A stretch of 64,000 bases of DNA. Origin: Pseudanabaena frigida (GTDB lineage: Bacteria > Cyanobacteriota > Cyanobacteriia > Pseudanabaenales > Pseudanabaenaceae). Shown here one piece after another: positions 41,798 through 50,895 of the stretch. Under the pieces are notes generated by a model, which worked only from the letters and a program-made list of their open reading frames with translations, ran no database searches and was not told the DNA's origin. The DNA lies in assembly GCA_003242085.1 (NCBI GenBank), contig QBML01000001.1:124001-188000 (forward strand). The letters are read 5' to 3'. Position numbers and translations under genes: made by a program. Within the stretch, counting starts at the first letter, position 1; each line of letters begins with the position of its first letter.

Positions 41798-42832
41798 TCA
41801 TAATTTTTTATGTTTAGAGATTAGTTCTGCGTAGATCGTCTCATACTTTTGGGCTACCTTTTCCCAGCTAAAATCCTGCGATCGCAACAGTCCAATCTCC
41901 GCATATTTTTGACGCAAATTGTCATCTCCCAAAAGCAAATTGATTTGATTTCCAATTCGATCGTCTTCAGCTAGTACCCCATACTTTCCTTCATCCAAAA
42001 TTTCTTTTGCTCCAACATTTAAACTTGCGACGACAGGCGTCCCTGCGGCTAACGCCTCCACATAAGGAATACCAAAACCTTCATAAGTACTAGGCAAACA
42101 AAATACCCAAGCTTGGCGATAGAGTTTGCAAAGAGTATCTTGGGAAACCTTGCCAAAATTGACAATACCTTCACCTTCTAAGGGCTTTTCTGTAACTGCC
42201 CAAAGTTCAGCATTTGGGAATTTAGTCCTTACTTCTCGGGAAAATATATCTGCTAGAAGTTTGCCTCGTTTTCGACCACCTGTAGTGCCAACGAATAAAA
42301 TTGACGGATGCTCCGACTTTTGACCTGGAGAAAAGAGAACAGTATCTACTCCATTAGGAATCACATCTGAAACCGCAGGAATACGTTTCTGTGTAGCTTT
42401 AGAAACGCCAACATTAACATCTGCAATCCAAGCTCCTACTTTCTCCAAACCAGCAATGACTGTTTGATAAATTCGAAAACGCCATGTCACAGCGGCAATT
42501 GCTTCATCAATTGCTGAGCCATGAAATGTCCGTACTTGTGGATGTTTACCAAATAGCAAAAAATTATCACCATGGGCATGGATGATATCAAAGTCAGAGA
42601 AGTCTGTTTTTGCTAAATTTGCTGCCAGCAAAAAAGCATGAAATTTTTTAAGCTTGGGGTTGATGGCATACTGATGAACTTTATAACGACACTCCTCAAA
42701 CCAGGGGCTAAAGGTAAACATAGTGACATCATGACCACGCCCTACAAGTACATTGGCTAAATAATGAGCCTGAAATGCCACTCCACCTTTCGACTCGTTA
42801 GGCAAATCAACATGAGTCATTGCTATTTTCAT
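41798..42832 (-). CDS. GT4 family glycosyltransferase
   Basis: 344 aa, GT-B fold. N-terminal LPNESKGGVAFQAHYLANVL, C-terminal donor-binding STYEGFGIPYVEALAAGTPVVAS with the conserved Glu pair (E-x7-E). Retaining enzyme using a nucleotide sugar; probably extends an exopolysaccharide or O-antigen. Sits between GT2 and a second GT4 gene. Sugar and acceptor unknown. Confidence 0.9.
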   Translation of the reverse strand: MKIAMTHVDLPNESKGGVAFQAHYLANVLVGRGHDVTMFTFSPWFEECRYKVHQYAINPKLKKFHAFLLAANLAKTDFSDFDIIHAHGDNFLLFGKHPQVRTFHGSAIDEAIAAVTWRFRIYQTVIAGLEKVGAWIADVNVGVSKATQKRIPAVSDVIPNGVDTVLFSPGQKSEHPSILFVGTTGGRKRGKLLADIFSREVRTKFPNAELWAVTEKPLEGEGIVNFGKVSQDTLCKLYRQAWVFCLPSTYEGFGIPYVEALAAGTPVVASLNVGAKEILDEGKYGVLAEDDRIGNQINLLLGDDNLRQKYAEIGLLRSQDFSWEKVAQKYETIYAELISKHKKL

Positions 42833-42928
42833 AAACTAATTCTGACCTAGTCAGAAGCATCATATATCTTAATACCTAATCTATCTTACGATCGGAATTA
42901 TATCTACCTAGAAATATAATTAGCTAAA

Positions 42929-44020
42929 CTACAAATCTGACAAATAGCTCTTAAGTCTTGCCGCCAAAATTTCATAGTCAAAGTTATCTTTCGCTACCTG
43001 CTTTGCTTTTGTATTTACTTTTAAGTAATGAGGTTCATTAAGTAACTCTTGTAAATGTTTAGCTAAACGTGCAGGATGCTCATTATCCCTAACTCCCTTA
43101 TAGGGAAGAAGATATCCCACATCTGGTAGTACTCGTTTTGCTTCGCCAACATCAGTTGCTATAACGTATTTCCCATATGCAAGATATAGAGGCAGTTTTC
43201 CAGTTGTCCTCACCATTCCCACTAAATCATTAGATTGGGTGGAGACGCAGACATCCATTGCACATAGATATTGAGGTAATTCTTTGTAAGGCAATTGACC
43301 TGTAAATACAACTCGATCTAATATCCCAAGTTCCTTGGCTCGATTTTCCAGAATTTTTCTTCCTTCTCCATCTCCAACTAGTAATGCTTTGACAGGATAA
43401 TTTGGCAAAAGTCCAAGAGCTTCAACAATATCCCATCCGTAGCACATTTGATGCCTTTCCGACCAAGCCATGGTTCCAATTAGACCAACAACTAGATTAT
43501 CTGTTAAACCCAGTTTTTCTCTAAGTGCTGAGGAATTAACTTCTTCAACTTCTTTAATATCAATTCCATCAGGTATAAATTCTACCCTCTTCGATCCCTG
43601 CGCTTCTAACAACTCTTTGTGATAGCTACCACGAACTATAAAACAATCAGCACGCTGAATTGCTGTGCGTTCTACCCAATTAATCAGTGCAAGTTGAGTT
43701 TTTGAGTATGTACCAACAGATTTTGCCAACTCAAATGCTACATCCCCAGAGTCAACTACCAATTTGCATTTGAGTAGCTTTTGAGTAAAATAGGCAGCCA
43801 AAACTCCAGTATATGCAGTATCAACAACATAGATAATATCTGGCTTGAAGTGTAACGCCGCCTTAATGAAAGGGAGAATACCCTGCCATTTTTTAATTGG
43901 TCTATACTGAAATTGAATTTCCCATTCTGTAGGAAATCTCTGAGCAAGCATTTGGGCGCGAATACCAGCCGCACTGCCTTGAGAACCATTAACAAAGAAC
44001 ATTAACTTTAACTTTGTCAT
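42929..44020 (-). CDS. GT4 family glycosyltransferase
   Basis: 363 aa from the ATG at 44020; six extra residues are possible upstream. NGSQGSAAGIRAQMLAQRF near the start, GLIGTMAWSERH and LVGDGEGRKILE in the donor domain, and LPLYLAYGKYVIATDVGEAK as the Glu-less variant of the usual E-x7-E, which is weakened here. Likely a surface-glycan enzyme. Part of the leftward cluster with the polymerase-like gene 195 bases upstream. Confidence 0.85.
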   Translation of the reverse strand: MTKLKLMFFVNGSQGSAAGIRAQMLAQRFPTEWEIQFQYRPIKKWQGILPFIKAALHFKPDIIYVVDTAYTGVLAAYFTQKLLKCKLVVDSGDVAFELAKSVGTYSKTQLALINWVERTAIQRADCFIVRGSYHKELLEAQGSKRVEFIPDGIDIKEVEEVNSSALREKLGLTDNLVVGLIGTMAWSERHQMCYGWDIVEALGLLPNYPVKALLVGDGEGRKILENRAKELGILDRVVFTGQLPYKELPQYLCAMDVCVSTQSNDLVGMVRTTGKLPLYLAYGKYVIATDVGEAKRVLPDVGYLLPYKGVRDNEHPARLAKHLQELLNEPHYLKVNTKAKQVAKDNFDYEILAARLKSYLSDL

Positions 44021-44232
44021 ATATAAACCTATAGACATTTGAGAATATAGCTTGAGTTCTTGAATTGTATAGCTATTTCTAATTCAAAACACAGCAGTTG
44101 AAATTCAGTGCAAATTCCTGCTCCTTAACTTACAGCACTTTACATTGAGTTTGATAAAGGCGATCGCCTTACTGTAGATTTTTCTATTATTTCTTCCGAT
44201 CGTTGGAGCTATATAACAAGCGATTTTCATAC

Positions 44233-45687
44233 TTAGTATTGCTGGTTATAGTTAGATTTAGTGGATTTACTTCCCAATGCTAACTGTGACTCATAATAGT
44301 TATTATACTTACGGCCTGCTAGTGCCATAGCTATAAATGGCCACAGTAACATACCAGTAGCGCCCTTCATACTCGGCCCAGCAAACAGATAGAAAATTGA
44401 CTGTAGTACTATTGCGCGAATTATTGAATCAAAAATATCTTTAGTTTTCGTAGAAGTTCTAAAAATCGAAATAATTAGTACAATTAACCCTCCAACATAA
44501 GGTATTGCACCAATCCATCCTAAGTCAAACATCATGACCAAAAATGCACTATCTTGCCCTAGATTTATTCCTAGTCCGCTACCAATATAGGAAGTAAGAG
44601 CATCATTAAATAAATTCTCATAGATAAATTGCCTTGCTTGAAAGCTCGGATCGTTTTTAACATCAACTAAAGTTGTTAATCTTTCTGAAATCGAAGAAGC
44701 AAAAGGTTCTATTGTGGCTAGTGGGATCACTATTAAGGCTAACACTAGAATAGTTAAAACTAGTTTTAGCTGTTGCTTTGGCTTAATACTAGTAATTATC
44801 GTTATCATCCCTAGAGACCAGCCAAGCCAAGCAGTTCTTACCATACTCAGAAGAAACGATAATGCCCCAAATCCTGCTGCTGGTAGCACTAAAACGCTCT
44901 GACATCTAAACAGAATTAATAAACCTGTAGCCATAAAACTAGCAAATGGACCTGGAGCATTTAGCGTGCTCCAAACTCTTATACCAAGAGGCTCTGGCTT
45001 GCCTGCACTAGTCTTAATAGGAGAGTTCTCTAACCAAAAGCGATCCCATTCAGGGGCAACCATAAATTGATAAACCCCATAGATTCCCATGATTAAAACA
45101 CCCCATAGGAAAACCTTTTGAAGATTGCGGCAATATTCTGGATATCTATTCCAATTCACAAACAAGTGATAACCGAATAATAGAGGTGATATCCACTCTA
45201 AAAGTGCAACAGTGGCGGTAACGGGACTAGCACCGTTAATCAACCCAACTAGATAGCCATATATGATAGCCACGATCGCCATCACAAAAGGTGCTGAACC
45301 TTGTTCTCTTGATTTAGATAAATTGAAATAAAGTGTGTGGCTACATACTATAACTGCTGTATATGGAGCCAGGAGCATAGGGCTTGGATCTGTAAAAGCT
45401 CCACCATTAAAATCGGCAAAGCGACGAATAAAAGCGGTCAAGAAGAAAACCCACCAAACAAAACCTACATATAAAATAGGATGGCGAAAGTAGAGTCTCC
45501 ATGCAACAACAAATGTTCCTAGGGGATACAGGATATTGAGTGCTTTTGAACCGGTCGATTTTACTGCTAATAAAACTACAACGACAAAAACAAAAACAAA
45601 AATTGTTCCCCATGCATCAGCAGGTTGAAAAAAATTAAAGGTGTTTCCTTTCTGAACATTGACGTTGATTGCCTTACTTTTATTCAT
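44233..45687 (-). CDS. O-antigen ligase/polymerase-like membrane protein
   Basis: 484 aa with about ten to twelve membrane helices and a periplasmic loop with FQARQFIYENLFNDALTSYIGSGLGINLG, similar to the large loop of Wzy/WaaL proteins. It opens and closes with hydrophilic tails. It probably polymerises or ligates glycan chains built by the neighbouring glycosyltransferases. No Wzx flippase or Wzz is in the window, so the set is incomplete here. Confidence 0.78.
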   Translation of the reverse strand: MNKSKAINVNVQKGNTFNFFQPADAWGTIFVFVFVVVVLLAVKSTGSKALNILYPLGTFVVAWRLYFRHPILYVGFVWWVFFLTAFIRRFADFNGGAFTDPSPMLLAPYTAVIVCSHTLYFNLSKSREQGSAPFVMAIVAIIYGYLVGLINGASPVTATVALLEWISPLLFGYHLFVNWNRYPEYCRNLQKVFLWGVLIMGIYGVYQFMVAPEWDRFWLENSPIKTSAGKPEPLGIRVWSTLNAPGPFASFMATGLLILFRCQSVLVLPAAGFGALSFLLSMVRTAWLGWSLGMITIITSIKPKQQLKLVLTILVLALIVIPLATIEPFASSISERLTTLVDVKNDPSFQARQFIYENLFNDALTSYIGSGLGINLGQDSAFLVMMFDLGWIGAIPYVGGLIVLIISIFRTSTKTKDIFDSIIRAIVLQSIFYLFAGPSMKGATGMLLWPFIAMALAGRKYNNYYESQLALGSKSTKSNYNQQY

Positions 45688-45796
45688 TACGAATACTTCA
45701 TAGCGATTTGCAAGTCATTATAAAAGGCATAATAGCAAAAACGTGAAAAACACAAGATAATTAGAGAATCTAGTGAATACACGAATAGCCAATTCC

Positions 45797-47416
45797 TTAG
45801 CGTGGTCTTCCTAAGGTCGTGATGTATAAAACTGCTTCGTCGCTGGGAATACCAAGAACTTCGTTGACAAGATCGTCAAAGAAGCCTGCGATCCCACTTA
45901 CGCCGACACCCAAACCGATCGCTGCGAGATTTAACCTCTGGCCTAAATGCCCTGCATCCATATGTAAATAGCGATAAACGCGATCGCCATACTTTTCTAC
46001 GGCTTTTTTGAGATCGGCAGTATGAAAAATCACTGCTCCTGCATCGCGACCTAGTTCCTGACCGAGACAGAGATAATGCAATTCATCGCGAAAATTTTTA
46101 AAGCGAACTTGGCGTAATTCTTGAGATTTCGGAGCGTAGTAGTAGCATCCTTCCTCCAAATCCTCAACACCTGTAACTGCTATAAAAGTCTCAATCAAAG
46201 TGAGATCGAAATAGTCAGGATTGCCATCAAGCCCTTGATCGGTATAGTGCTGTGGCTGATAGGTAAAATCAAGAATTGCTTTGAGTTCAGCTAATTCCAA
46301 CTTCATTCCACAATATTCTCGCGTCGATCGCCGTTGCAAGATCGTATTCTCTAACATTTCCAGAACGTCGCCCCAGTGAATACTTTCTATTGTCGTGCTG
46401 ACTTTAGTACAGAAAGGGAAATTGTATTTATCCAAATCCGACTCAGGCTCTGCATTATCTGCGCTTTTACTATCAATCTTCTCTATCAATTTCTGCATAT
46501 TTGGCTTCTCAGAGATCTGGGTAGCTTTATGCAAATATCCTAATAGTTCACCATCGGCAAGTTTGGGATAGTTAAAAGCCGTTGGCGAAGGTAATGCTGT
46601 GGTTAGACCACTTGAGATATTCACCGATCGCCTGATTGTTTGTCCCATTGGCTCGCGAGATTCTTGACCTCTACCAATGCGTTCTTCATCTTGCAAGTCG
46701 AGAATTGGCACGATCGCGATCGTCCCTTCTACCTGCTTATCCAAAAATAGAAGTTCATTTACAGTTTCATCGACAAAGCCGCCAATCAGTGATGCCTGAT
46801 AATCTTCGATCGCACTAGCAAGTTCGATATTTCCCAATAAATGTCCAGTGTCCAGAAAAATTCGGCGGTAAGCCCGATCTTGATAGCGCCATGCCGATCG
46901 ATAAAATACCGAAGTAATTGCAATCGCCATTCTGGTATTTTGCAAAGCAGGATGTTCGAAGCAAGCCTGTTGTAGACCAGTCCACACATTATTGTCTTGC
47001 CAAAAATGAATCAAACTATGGGTACGCACTTGGTAATTGTAAATACCTGCTGACAAAAGTGGCGTACCTGCGGAGATCAAATACATCTCGGCTGGATATA
47101 AGCCTCCAGCCGAAGGAGCAGCACGCAAATAAAAATCTTCTCCCGTAACAGTCGGCACTCGTGCAGTCAAACCATAACTACAAAATAGTAAGCGCGAAAG
47201 CCGCCGCCAACGACTTGCCAATAAACCATCGAGATCGGACTGAATATCCTGAGTTAAATAGGGCTTAAGATCGTAAACCGTGCCAATTTTGTAGTCCTTA
47301 TAGGGTGATGGCTGCGTACTCCAATCTAAGCCCTGACTCTTGCTCGCAAGGGTTGCAGGCGCATATTTAGTGCGTTCGTGATAGTGTTCGGCGAAGGAAA
47401 ATTTAGCTTCGGGCAT
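45797..47416 (-). CDS. Double-domain SagB-type dehydrogenase
   Basis: 539 aa with two nitroreductase-fold FMN domains: about 50-260 (FCSYGLTARVP, APSAGGLYPAEMYLI) and about 350-535 (LQRRSTREYCG, HMDAGHLGQRLNLAAIGLGVG). SagB/ThcOx enzymes oxidise thiazolines or oxazolines in azole-modified peptides. No cyclodehydratase (YcaO) or precursor peptide is near, so it may act elsewhere or be a redox enzyme of another type. The first domain keeps the SAGGLYP signature and the second has lost it, suggesting one active and one structural copy. Confidence 0.87.
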   Translation of the reverse strand: MPEAKFSFAEHYHERTKYAPATLASKSQGLDWSTQPSPYKDYKIGTVYDLKPYLTQDIQSDLDGLLASRWRRLSRLLFCSYGLTARVPTVTGEDFYLRAAPSAGGLYPAEMYLISAGTPLLSAGIYNYQVRTHSLIHFWQDNNVWTGLQQACFEHPALQNTRMAIAITSVFYRSAWRYQDRAYRRIFLDTGHLLGNIELASAIEDYQASLIGGFVDETVNELLFLDKQVEGTIAIVPILDLQDEERIGRGQESREPMGQTIRRSVNISSGLTTALPSPTAFNYPKLADGELLGYLHKATQISEKPNMQKLIEKIDSKSADNAEPESDLDKYNFPFCTKVSTTIESIHWGDVLEMLENTILQRRSTREYCGMKLELAELKAILDFTYQPQHYTDQGLDGNPDYFDLTLIETFIAVTGVEDLEEGCYYYAPKSQELRQVRFKNFRDELHYLCLGQELGRDAGAVIFHTADLKKAVEKYGDRVYRYLHMDAGHLGQRLNLAAIGLGVGVSGIAGFFDDLVNEVLGIPSDEAVLYITTLGRPR

Positions 47417-47622
47417 AGCTTTGCAAATAGGCAGCAGGTATCAAACTGATGTTAGTACCAAAAAGGATATCCCGCGCGGGATATCTGTAAGATGTATTGC
47501 ATCGCAAAAAATAACTCGAAACTGCGATCGCATCATTCATGATTTCGCTTATTATAGGAAGGTTGTCAAAAATTTTCTAATTCAAAATCAGAAAATTATC
47601 ATATTAGTACAGGGATAGCATC

Positions 47623-47799
47623 ATGGCAGTACCCAAAAAACGCACTTCAAAATCCAAGAGAGATATTCGCAAAGCAGTATGGAAGCATAAAGCCGCAGTT
47701 CATGCTCAAAAAGCAATCTCGTTAGGTAAGTCAATCCTCTCAGGCAAAAATGATGGTTTTGTCTATCCAATGGCTGAAGAGGCTGAAGAAGAAGAGTAA
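47623..47799 (+). CDS. rpmF: Ribosomal protein L32
   Basis: 58 aa. Begins [20 protein letters not shown] and ends in an acidic EEAEEEE tail, the usual cyanobacterial form with no zinc cysteines. Component of the large ribosomal subunit. Single gene; AGGG lies eight bases before the ATG, and a hairpin follows the stop codon. Confidence 0.97.
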   Translation: MAVPKKRTSKSKRDIRKAVWKHKAAVHAQKAISLGKSILSGKNDGFVYPMAEEAEEEE

Positions 47800-47816
47800 T
47801 CTCAAAGTTTGTGATT

Positions 47817-47862
47817 AAAAAAGGATAGGCAGACTTAGTATTAAGTCTGCCTATCCTTTTTT
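47817..47862. terminator. Bidirectional terminator, rpmF and hemerythrin
   Basis: Perfect 21-base arms around GTAT with A and T ends, touching the hemerythrin stop codon on the minus strand. Confidence 0.92.
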
Positions 47863-48253
47863 ATGCTTGTTTTGCCAAGCTATCTTTGATACAAGCACCT
47901 ATTTGCGTATCAATTCGCAAGATGTGGCTTACCAACCATTCACACAGCTCATCGTAAATTTTGTGAGCAATTTCATCACTTGCATCACTTTGGCAATATC
48001 GATCGTGTAATTTGCCAAAAGTATCGATAAACTTTTTATGGGCTTCTTGATTGACACCAGCCATAGGGCAATGGTGTTTAGCTGCACAAGTTTCTTCGTT
48101 ACCAAAATGCCATTCGGCATAAAACTTGAGAAACACTAGTAATTTTTTAATTGCATTTGCCCAATTTTCCTTTTCGATCGCATCACCAATCTCGTTTGTG
48201 GCGGCAATTAATTCCTTATGTTGCGTGTCGATCGTTGGGACACCAGTACTCAA
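47861..48253 (-). CDS. Bacteriohemerythrin-like protein
   Basis: 130 aa from a TTG. Diiron ligands are visible in order: His in TIDTQHKEL, His and Glu in EWHFGNEETC, two His around CPMAGVNQEAHKKF, and His/Asp in SHILRIDTQI. It would bind O2 reversibly in the cytoplasm. The TTG has GGAG seven bases upstream. The family usually begins with a Trp-containing segment (W-x-D-S-L); here FEWSDS is encoded in frame just upstream but no start codon precedes it before an in-frame TAA, so the N-terminus is either shortened or starts unconventionally. Confidence 0.88.
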   Translation of the reverse strand: MSTGVPTIDTQHKELIAATNEIGDAIEKENWANAIKKLLVFLKFYAEWHFGNEETCAAKHHCPMAGVNQEAHKKFIDTFGKLHDRYCQSDASDEIAHKIYDELCEWLVSHILRIDTQIGACIKDSLAKQA

Positions 48254-48574
48254 AGAATCACTCCACTCAAATCTTTATATATCGATTTTCTCATTTAGAT
48301 AGGTTTAGTACATATTGCGCGTAAATAACAATAATGCTGACCATGATTTATCGGTTTTGGCTTTACGTAATGCCTACCATCAAAGATCGATCTGGCATTA
48401 ATTTGATTCAAATTAAAAAGTTATTTTATGCTCACATACTATTCAAAATAATTATAGAGATAGTCATATCTCCTTAAGTTTTCTTTTTAAATCTGGTGTA
48501 AATATACTTTTCAGATGTAGTTTTATAACAAACTTCTAATTTTGTATTTACTCTTTTATATTCACTAAATAATT
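48254..48574. other. Intergenic region without recognised feature
   Basis: 321 A/T-rich bases between the divergent hemerythrin and histidine kinase genes. Promoters for both must lie here, but no convincing motif, repeat or RNA was seen. Confidence 0.5.
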
Positions 48575-50335
48575 GTGGATTACTTACCAAACCATTTATC
48601 TCAAGAGTATTGTCAGGATTTACAACACGATTTTCAGATAGTCAATCGCGCATTGCGAGTTTTGAGTGCCTGTACTCAAGCCGTGATTCGAGCTGTGAAC
48701 GAAGAATCCTTACTACACGATCTCGTACATCTGATTACAGAAGAAGCAACTTATCAAATGGCATGGATTGGCTACGTGTGTCACGACGAAGCCAAGTCGA
48801 TTCAACCTATGACTTGGGCGGGTCATGAGGCAGGTTATCTGAAGACATTAAACATAACTTGGTCAGATGTCCCTAGCGAACAGGGACCCACTAGCGAAGC
48901 AATCCGATCGCGGCAACCCGTTGCCTGTCAAAATATGCTCGTAGATCCCATCTTTGCCCCTTGGCGTGAGGTCGCACTGCAGAAGGGTTACCAATCATTG
49001 CTAGTGCTACCTTTGCTAAATCAAGAGGCAGCCTTTGGTTGTCTCAATATTTATTCATCACAAGCAGAAGCTTTTAATCCACGAGAAGTATCTTTATTGA
49101 AAGAACTTTCTGATAGTTTGAGCTTTGGTATTGTGTCTTTGCGAACGAGGCAGGAACATCAGAAAGCAGAATTAGCCTTACGAATGTCAGAAGAAAAGTT
49201 CTCCAAAGCTTTTTATGACAGCCCGATCGCCAAAACCATTACGACCGTTGAAGAAGGTCGCTATATAGATGTAAACCACAGTTTTGAGTGGCTGTTTGGT
49301 TACGATCGCTCTGATGTATTAAACCGCACCAGTTTGGAATTAGGAATTTGGCATAACCTAAACGATCGCCAGCAGATGTTTCAACAGTTAAAATCTTATG
49401 GCAAGCTTGTAAATTTCGAAGCAGAGTTTCTAGGACATAGTGGAGATAAAATTCTCTGCCGTGTTTCATCGGAACTACTACAAGTTGCTGATAAAGTCTG
49501 CATTCTCTCTGTAATTGAGGATATTACTGAGAGAAGAAAGGCGGAACTAACGATTTTGCAACTTAACGCTGAATTAGAACAAAGAGTGCAAGAAAGGACT
49601 GCCGAACTAACCCAATCAACCATAAAGTTACAAATACTTAACCAAGAGTTGCAACGTTCAAATCAAGAATTGGAGCAATTTGCCTATGTAGCCTCTCACG
49701 ATCTTCAGGAACCATTGCGGGCTGTGATGGGCTACACCCAATTACTGATGAGCGAGTATAGAGATCGCTTTGATGACACAGCAAATTCCTATGCCAAGTA
49801 TGCAGTCGATGGTGCTAAGCGGATGCAACAATTGATCCAAGATTTACTTGCCTATTCAAGGGTTAGTACGCGCGGCAAAGAGTTTGTCCCAACTGACTGT
49901 AATGCTGTGGTTCAGGAAGCAATGCGAAATTTGCAGATGGCGATCGCCGAAAAAAGTGCAGAAATAATTATTGAGCCACTGCCCACAATTAATGGCGATC
50001 GCAGCCAACTAGTACAGCTATTTCAAAATCTGATCGGCAATGCTCTAAAATTTTGTAAGAATGAACGTCCTTACATTCAAATTCGATCTGCAAAAAGAGA
50101 TACGGACTTTCTCTTCCAAGTAGAAGATAATGGAATTGGCATTAAACCCCAATACCTCGATCGCATTTTCGAAGTATTTAAACGTCTTCATACAAGGAGG
50201 GAATATTCTGGCACTGGCATTGGTTTAGCCATTTGCAAAAAAATTGTCTTGCGACATGGTGGAATAATTTGGGCAGAATCCACGCCTAATACTGGCACAA
50301 CCTTCTTTTTTACCATTCCCTTATCTATTCGATAG
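48575..50335 (+). CDS. GAF-PAS sensor histidine kinase
   Basis: 586 aa from a GTG; no membrane segment, so cytoplasmic. GAF domain about 35-190 (ACQNMLVDPIFAPWREVALQKGYQSLLVLPL), PAS about 200-315, coiled coil 315-360, HisKA with phosphorylated His375 (YVASHDLQEPLRAVMGY), and HATPase about 470-586 with the N, G1 and G2 boxes (NLIGNALKF, VEDNGIGIKP, GTGIGLAICKKI). The DLQEP form of the H box is typical of phytochrome-like kinases, though the GAF lacks an obvious bilin-binding Cys. Followed by two response-regulator genes. Confidence 0.92.
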   Translation: MDYLPNHLSQEYCQDLQHDFQIVNRALRVLSACTQAVIRAVNEESLLHDLVHLITEEATYQMAWIGYVCHDEAKSIQPMTWAGHEAGYLKTLNITWSDVPSEQGPTSEAIRSRQPVACQNMLVDPIFAPWREVALQKGYQSLLVLPLLNQEAAFGCLNIYSSQAEAFNPREVSLLKELSDSLSFGIVSLRTRQEHQKAELALRMSEEKFSKAFYDSPIAKTITTVEEGRYIDVNHSFEWLFGYDRSDVLNRTSLELGIWHNLNDRQQMFQQLKSYGKLVNFEAEFLGHSGDKILCRVSSELLQVADKVCILSVIEDITERRKAELTILQLNAELEQRVQERTAELTQSTIKLQILNQELQRSNQELEQFAYVASHDLQEPLRAVMGYTQLLMSEYRDRFDDTANSYAKYAVDGAKRMQQLIQDLLAYSRVSTRGKEFVPTDCNAVVQEAMRNLQMAIAEKSAEIIIEPLPTINGDRSQLVQLFQNLIGNALKFCKNERPYIQIRSAKRDTDFLFQVEDNGIGIKPQYLDRIFEVFKRLHTRREYSGTGIGLAICKKIVLRHGGIIWAESTPNTGTTFFFTIPLSIR

Positions 50336-50387
50336 CATAGGCATTGCTTCAATACTATCTAATGGATAAGTAACTTACTAGATCCTT

Positions 50388-50840
50388 ATGATTATCAATC
50401 AGAATTACCGCCCGATTGAAGTTTTGCTAGTTGAAGACTCTCCTAGTGATGCAAATTTGACCATTCGAGAGTTCGGCAAAGCAACAATTGCTAATAATTT
50501 ATATTGGGTAGAAAATGGAGAAGATGCAATGGACTATCTCCATTTTCGAGGGACATTTGCTCATGTTTCCCGTCCTGATTTAATTTTATTAGATCTTAAT
50601 TTACCGGGCATGGATGGAAGAGAGGTTCTATCAGAAGTGAAAGCAGATTCGGATTTAAAACAAATTCCAATTGTGATCTTAACGACCTCAACCGACGAAG
50701 AGGATGTATTGCGCTCCTATAACCTCAATGCCAATTGTTATGTCAGCAAACCAATAGATATCTATGATTTCATTCATGCGGTAAAACTAATTAATGAATT
50801 CTGGTTAGCTGCGGTTAAATTGCCCAACCTTCATTTCTAG
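50388..50840 (+). CDS. Single-domain response regulator (Rcp1 type)
   Basis: 150 aa receiver: acidic pair E16/D17 in LLVEDSPSD, phospho-acceptor Asp69 in LILLDLNLPG, Thr in ILTTST and Lys in YVSKPID. The N-terminal EVLLVEDSPSDANLT form and the long C-terminal helix match Rcp1-like regulators that pair with phytochrome-type kinases. It lies 52 bases after the kinase gene and is its likely partner. Confidence 0.94.
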   Translation: MIINQNYRPIEVLLVEDSPSDANLTIREFGKATIANNLYWVENGEDAMDYLHFRGTFAHVSRPDLILLDLNLPGMDGREVLSEVKADSDLKQIPIVILTTSTDEEDVLRSYNLNANCYVSKPIDIYDFIHAVKLINEFWLAAVKLPNLHF

Positions 50841-50895
50841 CAATAATCGATGGCGTTAAACTTCAATCAATCCTTTAGTCAGTAGGTAGCTTCTC

